NCBI RefSeq assembly: GCF_003063475.1
Contig: NZ_NESP01000001.1
Span: 248,001 to 312,000 of the forward strand
Source of the DNA: Limnohabitans curvus
GTDB taxonomy: Bacteria; Pseudomonadota; Gammaproteobacteria; Burkholderiales; Burkholderiaceae_C
Length of the DNA stretch: 64,000 bases
Reading direction: 5' to 3'
The notes below the pieces were generated by a model. It saw nothing but the letters and a program-made list of their open reading frames with translations. It was not told where the DNA came from and did no database searches. Positions within the stretch are counted from its first letter, which is position 1. Every line of letters starts with the position of its first letter. Positions 25,428-32,958 of this stretch are shown here, one piece after another. The translations under genes and the position numbers were made by a program.

Positions 25428-26393
25428 ATGCGACACATATCTGACGAAAAAAGTGCAGTGATCGTCCCCCTGACTAGGGGACAAATTTTCACCCTCAAAG
25501 AACTGGCCGACACATACATGGCCTGTTACCAAGGGGGTGACCGCCAACAGGCCACCCGCTTGGCCTACTTCGTTACGCACCTTGGAACCAAGGCTGCGCA
25601 CGAAATCGATGGCGACGACATCCAAGACGTTTTAGACGCCCTGCAAAGGCGTGGCCGTGTCCACAATCGTGGCGGCGCTTCCCGTGAGGCCATCACACTG
25701 GTCGAAACTCACAAGCCACTGAAGCCCGCAAGCGTCAACCGCTACCGCACCACCATCCAGGCGCTGCTGACCTGGGGACGCAAACGCCGCCTGATGCCCA
25801 AAGGCTGGATGAACCCGGTGACCGACACCGAACGCCTGCCCGAAGACAACGTGCGCACGCGCTACCTGAACGAAGCCGAATATTTGCGACTTCTCAAAGC
25901 GTCCAAGGCGTCCTACTGGAAAAAGCTGCACGTGCTGATCAAACTGGCCGTGACCACTGGCGCACGCCGCGGCACCTTGATGGGCTTGCGCTGGGCTGAT
26001 GTGGACATCGAGGGGCTACGTGCCTTCGCAGAGCGCACCAAGAACGGCGAACCCTTCGTGCTGGTGCTGCAAGACGATGTGGCCAAAGAACTCAAAAGCC
26101 TGCGCGGTGCATCCGCTGCCGATGAATTGATTTTCTGCGGACGCAACCCATTCAAGCCCATGAACTTCGAAAAGGCATATCACAACGCCATGGCCAATGC
26201 AGGTATCGAAGGCGCGTGTTTTCACACCCTGCGCCACACGCACGCCAGCTGGCTTGCCAAGCAAGGCGCCCCGCTGCTAGCCATTGCCGACAGCTTGGGC
26301 CACAAGTCCCTAGAAATGACGAAGCGATACGCGCACCTTTGCGTCGATAGCCGTGCCGCCATGTTGTCCCGTGTATTTGCAGCAGCCGCCTAA
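25428..26393 (+). CDS. int: Tyrosine recombinase/integrase
   Basis: A 321-residue integrase with an N-terminal arm/core-binding region and a C-terminal catalytic domain. Catalytic residues are visible: Arg180 (TGARRGTL), His266 and Arg269 (HTLRHTH), His292 (LGHKS) and nucleophile Tyr301 (RYAHL). It reads inward from attL, the usual orientation for tRNA-targeting elements. It should catalyse integration and excision at the tRNA-Asn anticodon-to-CCA block. Confidence 0.94.
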   Translation: MRHISDEKSAVIVPLTRGQIFTLKELADTYMACYQGGDRQQATRLAYFVTHLGTKAAHEIDGDDIQDVLDALQRRGRVHNRGGASREAITLVETHKPLKPASVNRYRTTIQALLTWGRKRRLMPKGWMNPVTDTERLPEDNVRTRYLNEAEYLRLLKASKASYWKKLHVLIKLAVTTGARRGTLMGLRWADVDIEGLRAFAERTKNGEPFVLVLQDDVAKELKSLRGASAADELIFCGRNPFKPMNFEKAYHNAMANAGIEGACFHTLRHTHASWLAKQGAPLLAIADSLGHKSLEMTKRYAHLCVDSRAAMLSRVFAAAA

Positions 26394-26419
26394 CCCTGAA
26401 ACCTTTGGAGATTAAAACC

Positions 26420-26671
26420 ATGAACAAACAAGCCAACCAAACCAACGCCCACGAAGCCGCCCTGACTGACGTGATCGACGAACTGCACACCCTGGCCGCG
26501 CTGGTGGGTGCAGCTGAACAAGCCGCGTATGATTTTTCAACGGGCGAACACCAAGGGGCTGAAGTGATTGACCGGATCAACCGCCTGATGCTGGTGGCAC
26601 GCGAACGTATCGCGGCCACCTTGGTGCGGGCTGATGTTGTACCAAGCCAGCCCACAAAGTTAGTGGCTTAA
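26420..26671 (+). CDS. Small hypothetical protein (83 aa)
   Basis: An acidic, mostly helical 83-residue protein (DVIDELHTLAALVGAAEQAA) with an ATG at 26420 preceded by GGAG. It lies 26 bp after the integrase on the same strand. No family is recognised. Small proteins in this position of satellites and prophages are often excision or regulatory factors, but nothing in the sequence proves that. The following 90 bp (26672-26761) hold only a GC-rich, pyrimidine/purine-mixed leader with no gene seen. Confidence 0.5.
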   Translation: MNKQANQTNAHEAALTDVIDELHTLAALVGAAEQAAYDFSTGEHQGAEVIDRINRLMLVARERIAATLVRADVVPSQPTKLVA

Positions 26672-26761
26672 AAGAGTTTGTCGCGCCTAGGCTGATCCCC
26701 GAAAACCCGGAACCCTACCGGGCTGGCGCGGCACCCAAATAGGGGCGCAAGGGAGCGCACG

Positions 26762-27331
26762 ATGCAACTAGAAGAACGAGAACGGTTAAGGCTTCATGCC
26801 CTACTAAACGGCAGCGACAAAGCCGTGCGACAGATTGAAGCGGCAATCACACACTATGCCGAAATGCTGCCAATGGCACGCGCGGCAAAGCAACTTCCAA
26901 GCGAAGTTAAAAAGGATGCCGACGACTTGCACAAAGCGCTGCAAACGATCGTGCGAATCATCGCTGATGGTGGCGATGCATGGGAATTTTTCAAATCAAA
27001 CGCAGCAGATGAAGGCCTGGTCAAACCATTGCACCAGCTGACCGAAGCACTAGGCCCAGGCGCTGGTGAACCTGGTGATGCCTTGGTGCTTATTGCTGAA
27101 CAAAACGCTGCCGATCTGAAACCAAAAAAAAGCCGCCCACGAAGTCCCGATAAGGTTTCACGCTTCTCTTTGATGTTTCATGTGGCAAATGCTGCGCGTG
27201 ATGCTGGCGTGCTGATTTCGCGCAACAGCACTGCCTTCCAAGAAATCACCGCCGCTGTTTTTTTGGCTGCCAATATCCATGCAGACCCAGATCACGACAT
27301 TCGTGAATTCTTGAAAACCTTTACCGAATAA
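26762..27331 (+). CDS. Hypothetical protein (189 aa)
   Basis: A soluble helical protein with an ATG preceded by AAGGGAG. The N-terminal 80 residues are rich in charged heptad-like helices (RLRLHALLNGSDKAVRQIEA), then a Pro/Lys linker (KPKKSRPRSPDK) and a C-terminal helical domain. No family is recognised and no catalytic motif is evident. It stands in the early region between integrase and replication gene, where element-specific regulators or helper-interference factors often sit. Confidence 0.5.
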   Translation: MQLEERERLRLHALLNGSDKAVRQIEAAITHYAEMLPMARAAKQLPSEVKKDADDLHKALQTIVRIIADGGDAWEFFKSNAADEGLVKPLHQLTEALGPGAGEPGDALVLIAEQNAADLKPKKSRPRSPDKVSRFSLMFHVANAARDAGVLISRNSTAFQEITAAVFLAANIHADPDHDIREFLKTFTE

Positions 27332-27454
27332 GGGCTGGCAGGAAGTGGCAGAAATATGCCGACTTCTTGCCCTACTCACACTTAGCGCATATCCCGAAAC
27401 TCCAAATGTCGCCACAGTCATGGCTACACAAGGAAAACTTTGGAGATTACGCGA

Positions 27455-27700
27455 ATGCAAATACAAAACTCACTTTCGGCAGTCGAGAACTGGCGAGAGT
27501 TTCACAAATCAACTGATGGCAAGCGCCTATTCCCTGGCCTTGAATCTCTGCGCTGGTTCATTCGAGAAAACCGCGACAGTCTGATCCAAGCCGGTGCGCT
27601 GTTGAAGATTCGAGGGCAATGGCACTTAGTGCGTCCTGAATTCGACGATGCCGTAATTCGCACGCTGCGCGAAAAGGCTCTGACATATCTGCCCCACTGA
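27455..27700 (+). CDS. Small excisionase/AlpA-like candidate (81 aa)
   Basis: An 81-residue protein with the layout FPGLESLRWFIRENRDSLIQ, AGALLKIRGQWHLVRPEFDD. This resembles the winged-helix DNA-binding proteins common in proteobacterial islands, in which a short helix is followed by G-x-W-x-hydrophobic and an EFD segment. An AlpA/excisionase role is therefore plausible. ATG at 27455 with GGAG 9-12 nt upstream. The preceding 123 bp carry no convincing gene. Confidence 0.5.
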   Translation: MQIQNSLSAVENWREFHKSTDGKRLFPGLESLRWFIRENRDSLIQAGALLKIRGQWHLVRPEFDDAVIRTLREKALTYLPH

Positions 27701-27711
27701 ACGGGGGCCTG

Positions 27712-27951
27712 ATGATCAATTCAATCACTGAAAAAGAGTTTCAGACCTTGCGGGCACACGCTGCAATTCGCGGGTGTGTCCTGCATAGAAGTGAAGCAAC
27801 TGATGGCCCAGTGGTGTTCTTTGCCGAACGTCACGGCCAACTGCACTACCAGCCAACTGTGGCCGCACTACGCGCCTTTGTTGCCCCCATGCAAGATCAA
27901 AAGGAAGCCACAGATCAGCACCAGCCTTCGGGCCAGGTGGGCATGCTGTGA
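27712..27951 (+). CDS. Small hypothetical protein (79 aa)
   Basis: A 79-residue protein starting MINSITEKEFQTLRAHAA, with no recognised domain. It is 11 bp after the previous gene and overlaps the next gene's GTG start by 4 nt (GTGA), so it is part of the same operon. Mixed alpha/beta character is suggested by VVFFAERHGQLHYQP. Confidence 0.45.
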   Translation: MINSITEKEFQTLRAHAAIRGCVLHRSEATDGPVVFFAERHGQLHYQPTVAALRAFVAPMQDQKEATDQHQPSGQVGML

Positions 27952-28796
27952 ATTACTACGAACATCACCTGGGCGACTATGCGAAAAACACTTCGCACCT
28001 GTCCATGGCTGAAGATGGGGCATATCGCCGCCTAATTGATGCGTATTACATTCGAGAAAAACCGCTTCCTGGTGAGTTGAAGGACGTTTGTCGCCTTGCG
28101 AGAGCAAACACCAAACCGGAACGCGATGCGGTTCAGGCTGTGCTGGCTGAGTTTTTTTATAAAGACAAAGACGGCTGGCGCCATAACCGATGCGATGCAG
28201 AAATCGACCGCTACCAGGCAAAGCAACCGCGCGTTGAAGCACGCAAAGAGAATGACCGAGAGCGTCAAAATCGTGCGCGTGAACGCCGCCGGGAAATGTT
28301 TAGCGAACTGCGTGAACACGGCATCACTGCGCCCTGGGACGCCACAACGGAACAACTGCACGCCCTGCTAAGAAGTGCAAGCGATGATGCTGATCACGCG
28401 CATGTCACGGAACCTGTCACGCGTGACAACACGGCTACCCATACACCAGACACCAAACACCAAGCACCAGATATATCTTCTTCACTTCGTTCAGAAGATA
28501 AAACGCGAAAGCGCGTTGATGCTGTTCGACCTGATGAAGTACCCATTGAAATATGGGCTGATTTTCTGGCTATCAGAAAAGCAAAACGCGCCCCGCTGAC
28601 TGACACAGCACTAGACGGCATTAAAGGTGAAGCAACGAAAGCAGGAATCACCCTAGAACAAGCACTACGTGAATGCTGCTTGCGTGGGTGGCAAGGCTTC
28701 AGGGCTGAATGGTTGAAAGACAAAGCCATCCAAGTGCGCCGCCCAGCTGCTGACGACTTCGGTTCTCGTTCATACGGGCCAGGGGGGTTGCTGTGA
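27948..28796 (+). CDS. DUF1376 (YdaU-like) replication-type protein
   Basis: A 282-residue protein starting with GTG in a GTGA overlap. The N-terminal DUF1376 region is clear: MNYYEHHLGDYAKNTSHLSM followed by EDGAYRRLIDAYY and later DGWRHNRCDAEI. DUF1376 proteins occur at the position of phage replication-initiation genes and are thought to act there. A long charged linker with RERQNRARERR leads to a C-terminal helical domain. It probably helps replicate the element after excision; no helicase or primase is present. Confidence 0.78.
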   Translation: MNYYEHHLGDYAKNTSHLSMAEDGAYRRLIDAYYIREKPLPGELKDVCRLARANTKPERDAVQAVLAEFFYKDKDGWRHNRCDAEIDRYQAKQPRVEARKENDRERQNRARERRREMFSELREHGITAPWDATTEQLHALLRSASDDADHAHVTEPVTRDNTATHTPDTKHQAPDISSSLRSEDKTRKRVDAVRPDEVPIEIWADFLAIRKAKRAPLTDTALDGIKGEATKAGITLEQALRECCLRGWQGFRAEWLKDKAIQVRRPAADDFGSRSYGPGGLL

Positions 28797-29053
28797 CTGA
28801 CTACATGAAAGCAAATCGTTCTACTGAAACAGGAATCGAACAAGTGCGTGCTGCGCTTGAGCGTGGCGAACGACTGACGCCATTGGACGCGCTGAACCGA
28901 TTCGGACTTTGGAGTCTGGCAAGTGCCATTCACGCACTGCGTAAGCAAGGCATGGCGATCGATGCCGAACTGATCGACGTGGGAACAAGGAACGGCGGCA
29001 GCGCACGCGTGGCGCAGTACTGCATGGCGTCAGTGAATGCGCGCGATGCGTGA
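28793..29053 (+). CDS. Helix-turn-helix protein (HTH_39-like, 86 aa)
   Basis: An 86-residue protein starting with GTG in a 4-nt overlap with the DUF1376 gene. The segment LTPLDALNRFGLWSLASAIHALRKQG matches small phage winged-helix proteins that follow replication genes. The C-terminus (RNGGSARVAQY) is a typical wing ending. It may assist replication or regulate the late genes. The next 177 bp (29054-29230) contain a 65-codon frame I do not consider convincing. Confidence 0.65.
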   Translation: MTDYMKANRSTETGIEQVRAALERGERLTPLDALNRFGLWSLASAIHALRKQGMAIDAELIDVGTRNGGSARVAQYCMASVNARDA

Positions 29054-29230
29054 ATGCAGAGCGATGCAGACACACACATCACAGCGACCAGGCAAGCGGC
29101 CTACCCCCACCCCTCCCGTGTTTAGGTTCTTCCCCGCATGGGGGCACTGCGGGTGCCAGGCAGCCGCGTCATTCCATATCTGCGTGACCCGCCAAAACTG
29201 CATTGAATATGAATATCTTGGGTGCCGACC

Positions 29231-29770
29231 ATGACGATGATGAACAAAACCGAACTGTGCGCGGCACTTGGTAAATCACAAAACACTATTGATCGCTGGG
29301 TGACGCTGGGCTGTCCAGTGGCAGAGCGATCAACAGGACGCGGGCAAGGCTGGAAGTTCGACAGCGCCGCCGTGGTGGACTGGTTCGTGCGCTGGAAGAT
29401 TGACCAACAACAGGGCAATGCAGTCACCGCTGACATGGAAGAACTTCGCCGCCGAAAGCTGCAAGCTGAAACCACATTGATCGAAGCTGAACTGCGTGAA
29501 AAGTTGCGCCGCCTTGCACCAGTGGCCCATATGCGTGCGGCCATGAGCATATTTGCAGCGATGACCCGCGAACGAATGCGGCAGCTGCCCAGCCGAATCG
29601 CGCCCCAGCTGATCGGAGAAACCGACGAACGCCGATTCAAGCAAATCATGGGCGGAGAAATAGACCACGCGCTGACCGATGCGGCGCAATGCTCAGAAGA
29701 TGAATTTTCTACCCGCTTGGAATCTGGCATTGATGATGAATTTGAAGACGAGGAAACAAATGCAGCATGA
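29231..29770 (+). CDS. Small terminase subunit, Nu1/DUF1441-like
   Basis: A 179-residue protein. Residues 4-55 are a winged helix as in lambda Nu1 (LCAALGKSQNTIDRWVTLGC, then GRGQGWKFDSAAVVDWF). A coiled-coil arm follows (MEELRRRKLQAETTLIEAEL). The acidic C-terminus ends DDEFEDEETNAA. It should recognise the packaging site of the element. ATG at 29231 is chosen; ATG at 29240 is also possible. No large terminase is encoded in the element, so it would need one from a helper phage. Confidence 0.75.
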   Translation: MTMMNKTELCAALGKSQNTIDRWVTLGCPVAERSTGRGQGWKFDSAAVVDWFVRWKIDQQQGNAVTADMEELRRRKLQAETTLIEAELREKLRRLAPVAHMRAAMSIFAAMTRERMRQLPSRIAPQLIGETDERRFKQIMGGEIDHALTDAAQCSEDEFSTRLESGIDDEFEDEETNAA

Positions 29771-30047
29771 AAACAGCCCCTTGGAAAACGCACTAAAACG
29801 CGCGCAGCAATACCTTCGCCCACTAGCCGATGAACAAAGCCGCCCTGCTGCCCTGTGTGCTGCACGCATGTCCATTGAATCGGCTGGCCAGCACTTGCGC
29901 GCAGCGCTTGGACAGATGATCACCGCCGATCGACAAGACTTAGCCGACCAAGTAGCCGCGATCGCGCACCGTTTGGATGTTTTCAAAAGCGCTTTGCCCC
30001 GCAAAACCGACAAGCAGGAAAACCCACAAGAGGAAATGATTCGCTAG
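29760..30047 (+). CDS. Small helical protein between TerS and capsid gene (95 aa)
   Basis: A 95-residue helical protein (MQHENSPLENALKRAQQYLR; later LADQVAAIAHRLDVFKSA) with GAGGAAAC before the ATG. It overlaps the terminase gene by 11 bp and is followed 51 bp later by the capsid gene. Its size, charge and position would suit a scaffolding or capsid-size factor, but there is no homology evidence for this. Confidence 0.5.
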   Translation: MQHENSPLENALKRAQQYLRPLADEQSRPAALCAARMSIESAGQHLRAALGQMITADRQDLADQVAAIAHRLDVFKSALPRKTDKQENPQEEMIR

Positions 30048-30098
30048 GCAACCAACACTGCGGACTTAGACACGAAATCACTTTCAGGAAATCTACAC

Positions 30099-31037
30099 AT
30101 GTCCGATGCACGCACCAAAATCCGCGCCTTACTCGCTGATGCGCAAAACCAAACCGCCTTCGTTTCGCACACGCCACCTGGCTACGCAGAACCAACTGCG
30201 TACTTTTCAAAAGAACCCGCAAGCACTGGCACATTGAATCTGGCCACCAGCTACTTACCGGGAATGCTTGGCGCTGACGGTAATTTGTACGGTGCCCCGA
30301 TCGCGACAGCTGGTGGCGAACGTGCAACCCTGAACGCAGGCATTCTTCAAAATTCCCGCTGCGCTGCAGCTGGTTCTGTGATCATCACGCGCCCCGACCC
30401 AAGCAAAGCCCGCGCAATCGGACTTCGTGATCCTGGCGTGGCATTTGAACGCATTGCCAAATTCTTCAGCACGATCGAAGGTGCTCCATTCACAACGACA
30501 GACGACGACAGCGATGTGCAGGCGTCTGATCTTCCAATTAGTCGCGCCACCATTGATTGGTCAACCAGTATTCAGAAAAGTGTTCGCTTTGAAATTCCCC
30601 GTTCATTGCAGCGCCTTATTGGTCACGACCAAATCGTCGATGAAGTCCTGGTGGCATTCGTCCTGGGTCTCGCCCGCGCTTCTGATGCCGTTTTGCTGGC
30701 AGCGATTGAAGCAACAAACCCCGCCACGTTCACGGCTGGCGCTGTTGCTGCAAAAGGCTTGCGCATTGATGAACTGCGCGGCTTGGTGGGCACTGAAGGT
30801 GCTGGCGCTGGGTGGCGTGGCGATGGTGCATTCGCTGTGGCTGGTGGCATCGTTGCCGACACAACTGCCGACACCGCAGGCACAGTGATTGGCAGCTTTG
30901 GCCGCGCTGGTGTTGCCATTCACGAATCGATCGATCTGATCGTCGAACGCCGCAACACAAAAGGCGATCTGGTGCTGACAGCCCACGCCAACATGATCCC
31001 CTTGCTGCCCAACCCTTCAGTTTTCTGGACGGTCTGA
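30099..31037 (+). CDS. Probable HK97-fold major capsid protein
   Basis: A 312-residue protein. The order of segments follows HK97-type capsids: a short N-terminal helix, an E-loop-like strand region, DWSTSIQKSVRFEIPRSLQ leading into a long spine helix (DEVLVAFVLGLARASDAVLL), the A-domain, and a C-terminal strand set (GSFGRAGVAIHESIDLIVER ... HANMIPLLPNPSVFWTV). This is recognition of fold pattern, not of a close family. No protease gene is adjacent, and the short N-terminus suggests no cleaved delta domain. AGGAAA precedes the ATG. Confidence 0.6.
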   Translation: MSDARTKIRALLADAQNQTAFVSHTPPGYAEPTAYFSKEPASTGTLNLATSYLPGMLGADGNLYGAPIATAGGERATLNAGILQNSRCAAAGSVIITRPDPSKARAIGLRDPGVAFERIAKFFSTIEGAPFTTTDDDSDVQASDLPISRATIDWSTSIQKSVRFEIPRSLQRLIGHDQIVDEVLVAFVLGLARASDAVLLAAIEATNPATFTAGAVAAKGLRIDELRGLVGTEGAGAGWRGDGAFAVAGGIVADTTADTAGTVIGSFGRAGVAIHESIDLIVERRNTKGDLVLTAHANMIPLLPNPSVFWTV

Positions 31038-31039
31038 CC

Positions 31040-31363
31040 ATGTTTTTAAAGCTGGTTCGTTCGATCACTCGCGGCAAATCCGCTCTACCCGATGAAGTGT
31101 CGGCCGTCATTGAAGCGGCCCACATCGTTGAACGTGAAGGCGACCCCGAAACAGGGCCACGCCTTGCAATTTCCATGGGTGGCCCCATTCGGGGAATGTT
31201 CATTTTCAGCCGCGCCGAAGCCGATAAACGCATTCGTGCGCGCTGGCCATGGCTGACTGATGCCCAAGTCAAACGTGGCGTGTCTTACCTTGAAGCGCGC
31301 GTGCGCCTAGCGACACAACCGAACAAACCTATTAATCGAAAAAATTGGGTCACAAATTATTAG
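31040..31363 (+). CDS. Hypothetical protein after capsid gene (107 aa)
   Basis: A 107-residue basic protein starting 2 bp after the capsid stop, so it is translationally linked. It begins MFLKLVRSITRGKSALPDEV and ends NRKNWVTNY. No family recognised. A head-completion or decoration role would fit the position but is not supported by sequence. It is the last gene before the internal terminator. Confidence 0.48.
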   Translation: MFLKLVRSITRGKSALPDEVSAVIEAAHIVEREGDPETGPRLAISMGGPIRGMFIFSRAEADKRIRARWPWLTDAQVKRGVSYLEARVRLATQPNKPINRKNWVTNY

Positions 31364-31457
31364 CAGGACACAGACAAATAGTTTTCCTCGGTGACCGCCT
31401 TGGCTGATGGCGGAAGTAATCAGCCTTTCCTCGCCCTTCCCCCGGGGGGCTTAAACG

Positions 31458-31501
31458 GGTGGCCCGGATGCCCTAAAAAGTTGAAGGGCCACCTTTTTTT
31501 T
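31458..31501 (+). terminator. Rho-independent terminator after the capsid operon
   Basis: GGTGGCCC and GGGCCACC form a perfect 8-bp stem around a 20-nt loop and are followed by eight T. It closes the rightward transcription unit that runs from the integrase or replication genes through the capsid gene. Confidence 0.85.
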
Positions 31502-31511
31502 GAGTAACAAA

Positions 31512-31814
31512 ATGGACGAACACGAAACACTTTGCCAACTACGCACAGAACTGTGCAACCTGACGCAACGCGCAACACAAGCACGCCACACATTCCCCGG
31601 CCTGAAAGCTGCCGACAGCATGGCAACGATGACGATGGCGCACGACCTGGGTGTGCTGGGCCAAGAATTTATAAATCTGTCTGTGGCTTTAAAGCAAGCT
31701 GCGCGCACCGTGGCCGATGAATCGGTGAAGGCACGAACTTATCAGGCGAAAAAGTCCGCTACGCGCGCTGCTGGCGCCATGATTAAAAACGGTGCGTATC
31801 GGGTGGCCGCATGA
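31512..31814 (+). CDS. Small helical protein (100 aa)
   Basis: A 100-residue protein starting MDEHETLCQLRTELCNLTQR, alpha-helical with a basic C-terminus (KARTYQAKKSATRAAGAMIK). The ATG at 31512 is preferred over a TTG at 31500 in the terminator's T-run. It overlaps the Mor-like gene by 4 nt (ATGA). It has no recognised family. Confidence 0.5.
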   Translation: MDEHETLCQLRTELCNLTQRATQARHTFPGLKAADSMATMTMAHDLGVLGQEFINLSVALKQAARTVADESVKARTYQAKKSATRAAGAMIKNGAYRVAA

Positions 31815-32164
31815 ATGACAAGCTGCCCGCCCAGGTAACCAAAATAGCGTCATTGATTGGCCTTGATCTGGCAATGATGTTGGTCGAACACGCACACGGT
31901 ACCGATGGCACTGGTGTGGTTTACTTCCCCATCCACCCACGCCATGGCCAGTGCCTAGTCAGCCTTGTGGGGCTATCAGCAGCGGTGAAGCTATCTAAAG
32001 CATACGGCGGGCAAACGATCATCTTGCCTAAATGCCGCGCGATTTACCGCGCACGCCGCAACGCTGAAGTGATGCGCATGGCAGAAGCTGGAATGTCAAA
32101 CCGCAATATTGCCCAAGCGGTTTGCCTAACTGAACGCCAGGTGCGTAACGTCCTGGCCAAGTAA
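31811..32164 (+). CDS. Mor-like transcriptional activator
   Basis: A 117-residue protein with the Mor/C-type layout: a dimerisation region (IASLIGLDLAMMLVEHAHG), a GGQTIILPK strand, then a C-terminal helix-turn-helix (EAGMSNRNIAQAVCLTERQV). Mor of phage Mu activates middle/late genes. Here it may switch on the packaging genes or sense a helper phage. It starts in the stop of the previous gene and stands alone after the terminator. The family call rests on pattern only. Confidence 0.58.
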   Translation: MNDKLPAQVTKIASLIGLDLAMMLVEHAHGTDGTGVVYFPIHPRHGQCLVSLVGLSAAVKLSKAYGGQTIILPKCRAIYRARRNAEVMRMAEAGMSNRNIAQAVCLTERQVRNVLAK

Positions 32165-32165
32165 G

Positions 32166-32696
32166 CTATTCGTTGTCTGTGCTTCCATTTTCTTTGGGGC
32201 GAACCTTAACGCGCACACGCTGGCCACGCCCACCTTTTGCCGTGTACAGGACGAAAAACAAATAACCGTCCTTGGCCATCTGCGTGATGTCCTCTGTCTG
32301 CTCGGCCATACCGATCCATTGGTCACCAACTTCGAAACGGTAAGGTATGCGCTGAACCTGCGATGGTTCGGTGATGATGAACGCACGTGCCCACTTTCTT
32401 CGGGTTATGTATGCCCGCCACCATGAATCGAAATAAAGGCCGCCGAGATTGGTGATGGTCGTCGGTTGATCCCCGACATTCCATGCTGTAACAGAAACAT
32501 AGGTCTTGGGGTCTGGCACCAGACCGCCATAAACCTGCATTCCTGTCGAGGCCGATAGATCAATTTTGGCTCCCGAAGCCAGCCATTTATAGGCATCCCA
32601 GCCAAGAACGAAGGTCGAAACGATTGCCGCATAAGCTGCGATTCCAAGAGTCCACAACTCGTTCGAATTGAATGCGTAAGGTGCGGCAGCAGTCAT
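32166..32696 (-). CDS. Membrane-anchored hypothetical protein, moron-like
   Basis: A 176-residue protein on the opposite strand to the rest of the element. One N-terminal transmembrane segment (LWTLGIAAYAAIVSTFVLGW) is followed by a beta-rich cytoplasmic domain (YVSVTAWNVGDQPTTITNLG). Convergent orientation, own promoter space and placement next to attR are typical of lysogenic-conversion or defence cargo. No defence family is recognised. Start ATG 32696 is chosen over GTG 32705. The 145 bp to attR hold no gene. Confidence 0.6.
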   Translation of the reverse strand: MTAAAPYAFNSNELWTLGIAAYAAIVSTFVLGWDAYKWLASGAKIDLSASTGMQVYGGLVPDPKTYVSVTAWNVGDQPTTITNLGGLYFDSWWRAYITRRKWARAFIITEPSQVQRIPYRFEVGDQWIGMAEQTEDITQMAKDGYLFFVLYTAKGGRGQRVRVKVRPKENGSTDNE

Positions 32697-32850
32697 AAAA
32701 ATCACAACCTAATCAATTTTGTATTGGTGCATCTTAGGCCAAAGGGGTGATCCCATACCAACGGACAAGCGCACTTAATGCCTCTTGTAAACATGGCGAG
32801 AAATGGTGTAAAGTCGCGTCAGGTGTTCTTCTCGCGGCGCCCAGAGACCT

Positions 32851-32895
32851 CTGTTAATCCGTAGGTCCCTGGTTCGAGCCCAGGTCGAGGAGCCA
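32851..32895 (+). repeat. Right attachment site (attR), 45-bp direct repeat
   Basis: An exact copy of the 3' half of tRNA-Asn from anticodon loop to CCA. The 5' half is absent, so this is not a second tRNA gene. Confidence 0.95.
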
Positions 32896-32901
32896 ATTAA
32901 T

Positions 32902-32933
32902 AAGGGCCTTGCAGCGATGCAAGGCCCTTTTTC
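32902..32933 (+). terminator. Original tRNA-Asn terminator, displaced by the element
   Basis: AAGGGCCTTGCA, loop GCGA, TGCAAGGCCCTT: a perfect 12-bp stem followed by a T-rich tract. It begins 6 bp after the right repeat, where a tRNA terminator would lie before the insertion. Confidence 0.85.
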
Positions 32934-32958
32934 TTTGCTTTAGAAGGAATTATTGGAC

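Larger units (their letters stand above)
25246..32895 (+). mobile_element. 7.65-kb integrative element in tRNA-Asn, probable minimal phage satellite
   Basis: Bounded by 45-bp identical direct repeats from the anticodon loop to the CCA end of tRNA-Asn. Contents in order: tyrosine integrase, several small proteins, a DUF1376 replication-type protein, an HTH protein, a Nu1-like small terminase, a small helical protein, a probable HK97-fold capsid protein, another small protein, a terminator, a small protein, a Mor-like regulator, and an opposite-strand membrane protein. No large terminase, portal, protease, tail or lysis gene is present. The original tRNA terminator now lies right of the right repeat. 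Satellite status is inferred. Confidence 0.82.

Noticed and set aside
27345..27584. A 79-codon frame before the excisionase-like gene
   Set aside because: It overlaps the better supported frame at 27455-27700 and has only a GTG start without ribosome-binding site.
29037..29234. A 65-codon frame between the HTH gene and the small terminase
   Set aside because: It overlaps the upstream gene's end, has no ribosome-binding site, and its Cys/Pro-rich translation shows no recognisable pattern.
25428..32164. A full inducible prophage
   Set aside because: The element is only 7.65 kb and lacks large terminase, portal, protease, tail and lysis genes.
32851..32895. A second tRNA-Asn gene
   Set aside because: Only the 3' half (anticodon loop to CCA) is present; it is the attR copy of the integration target.
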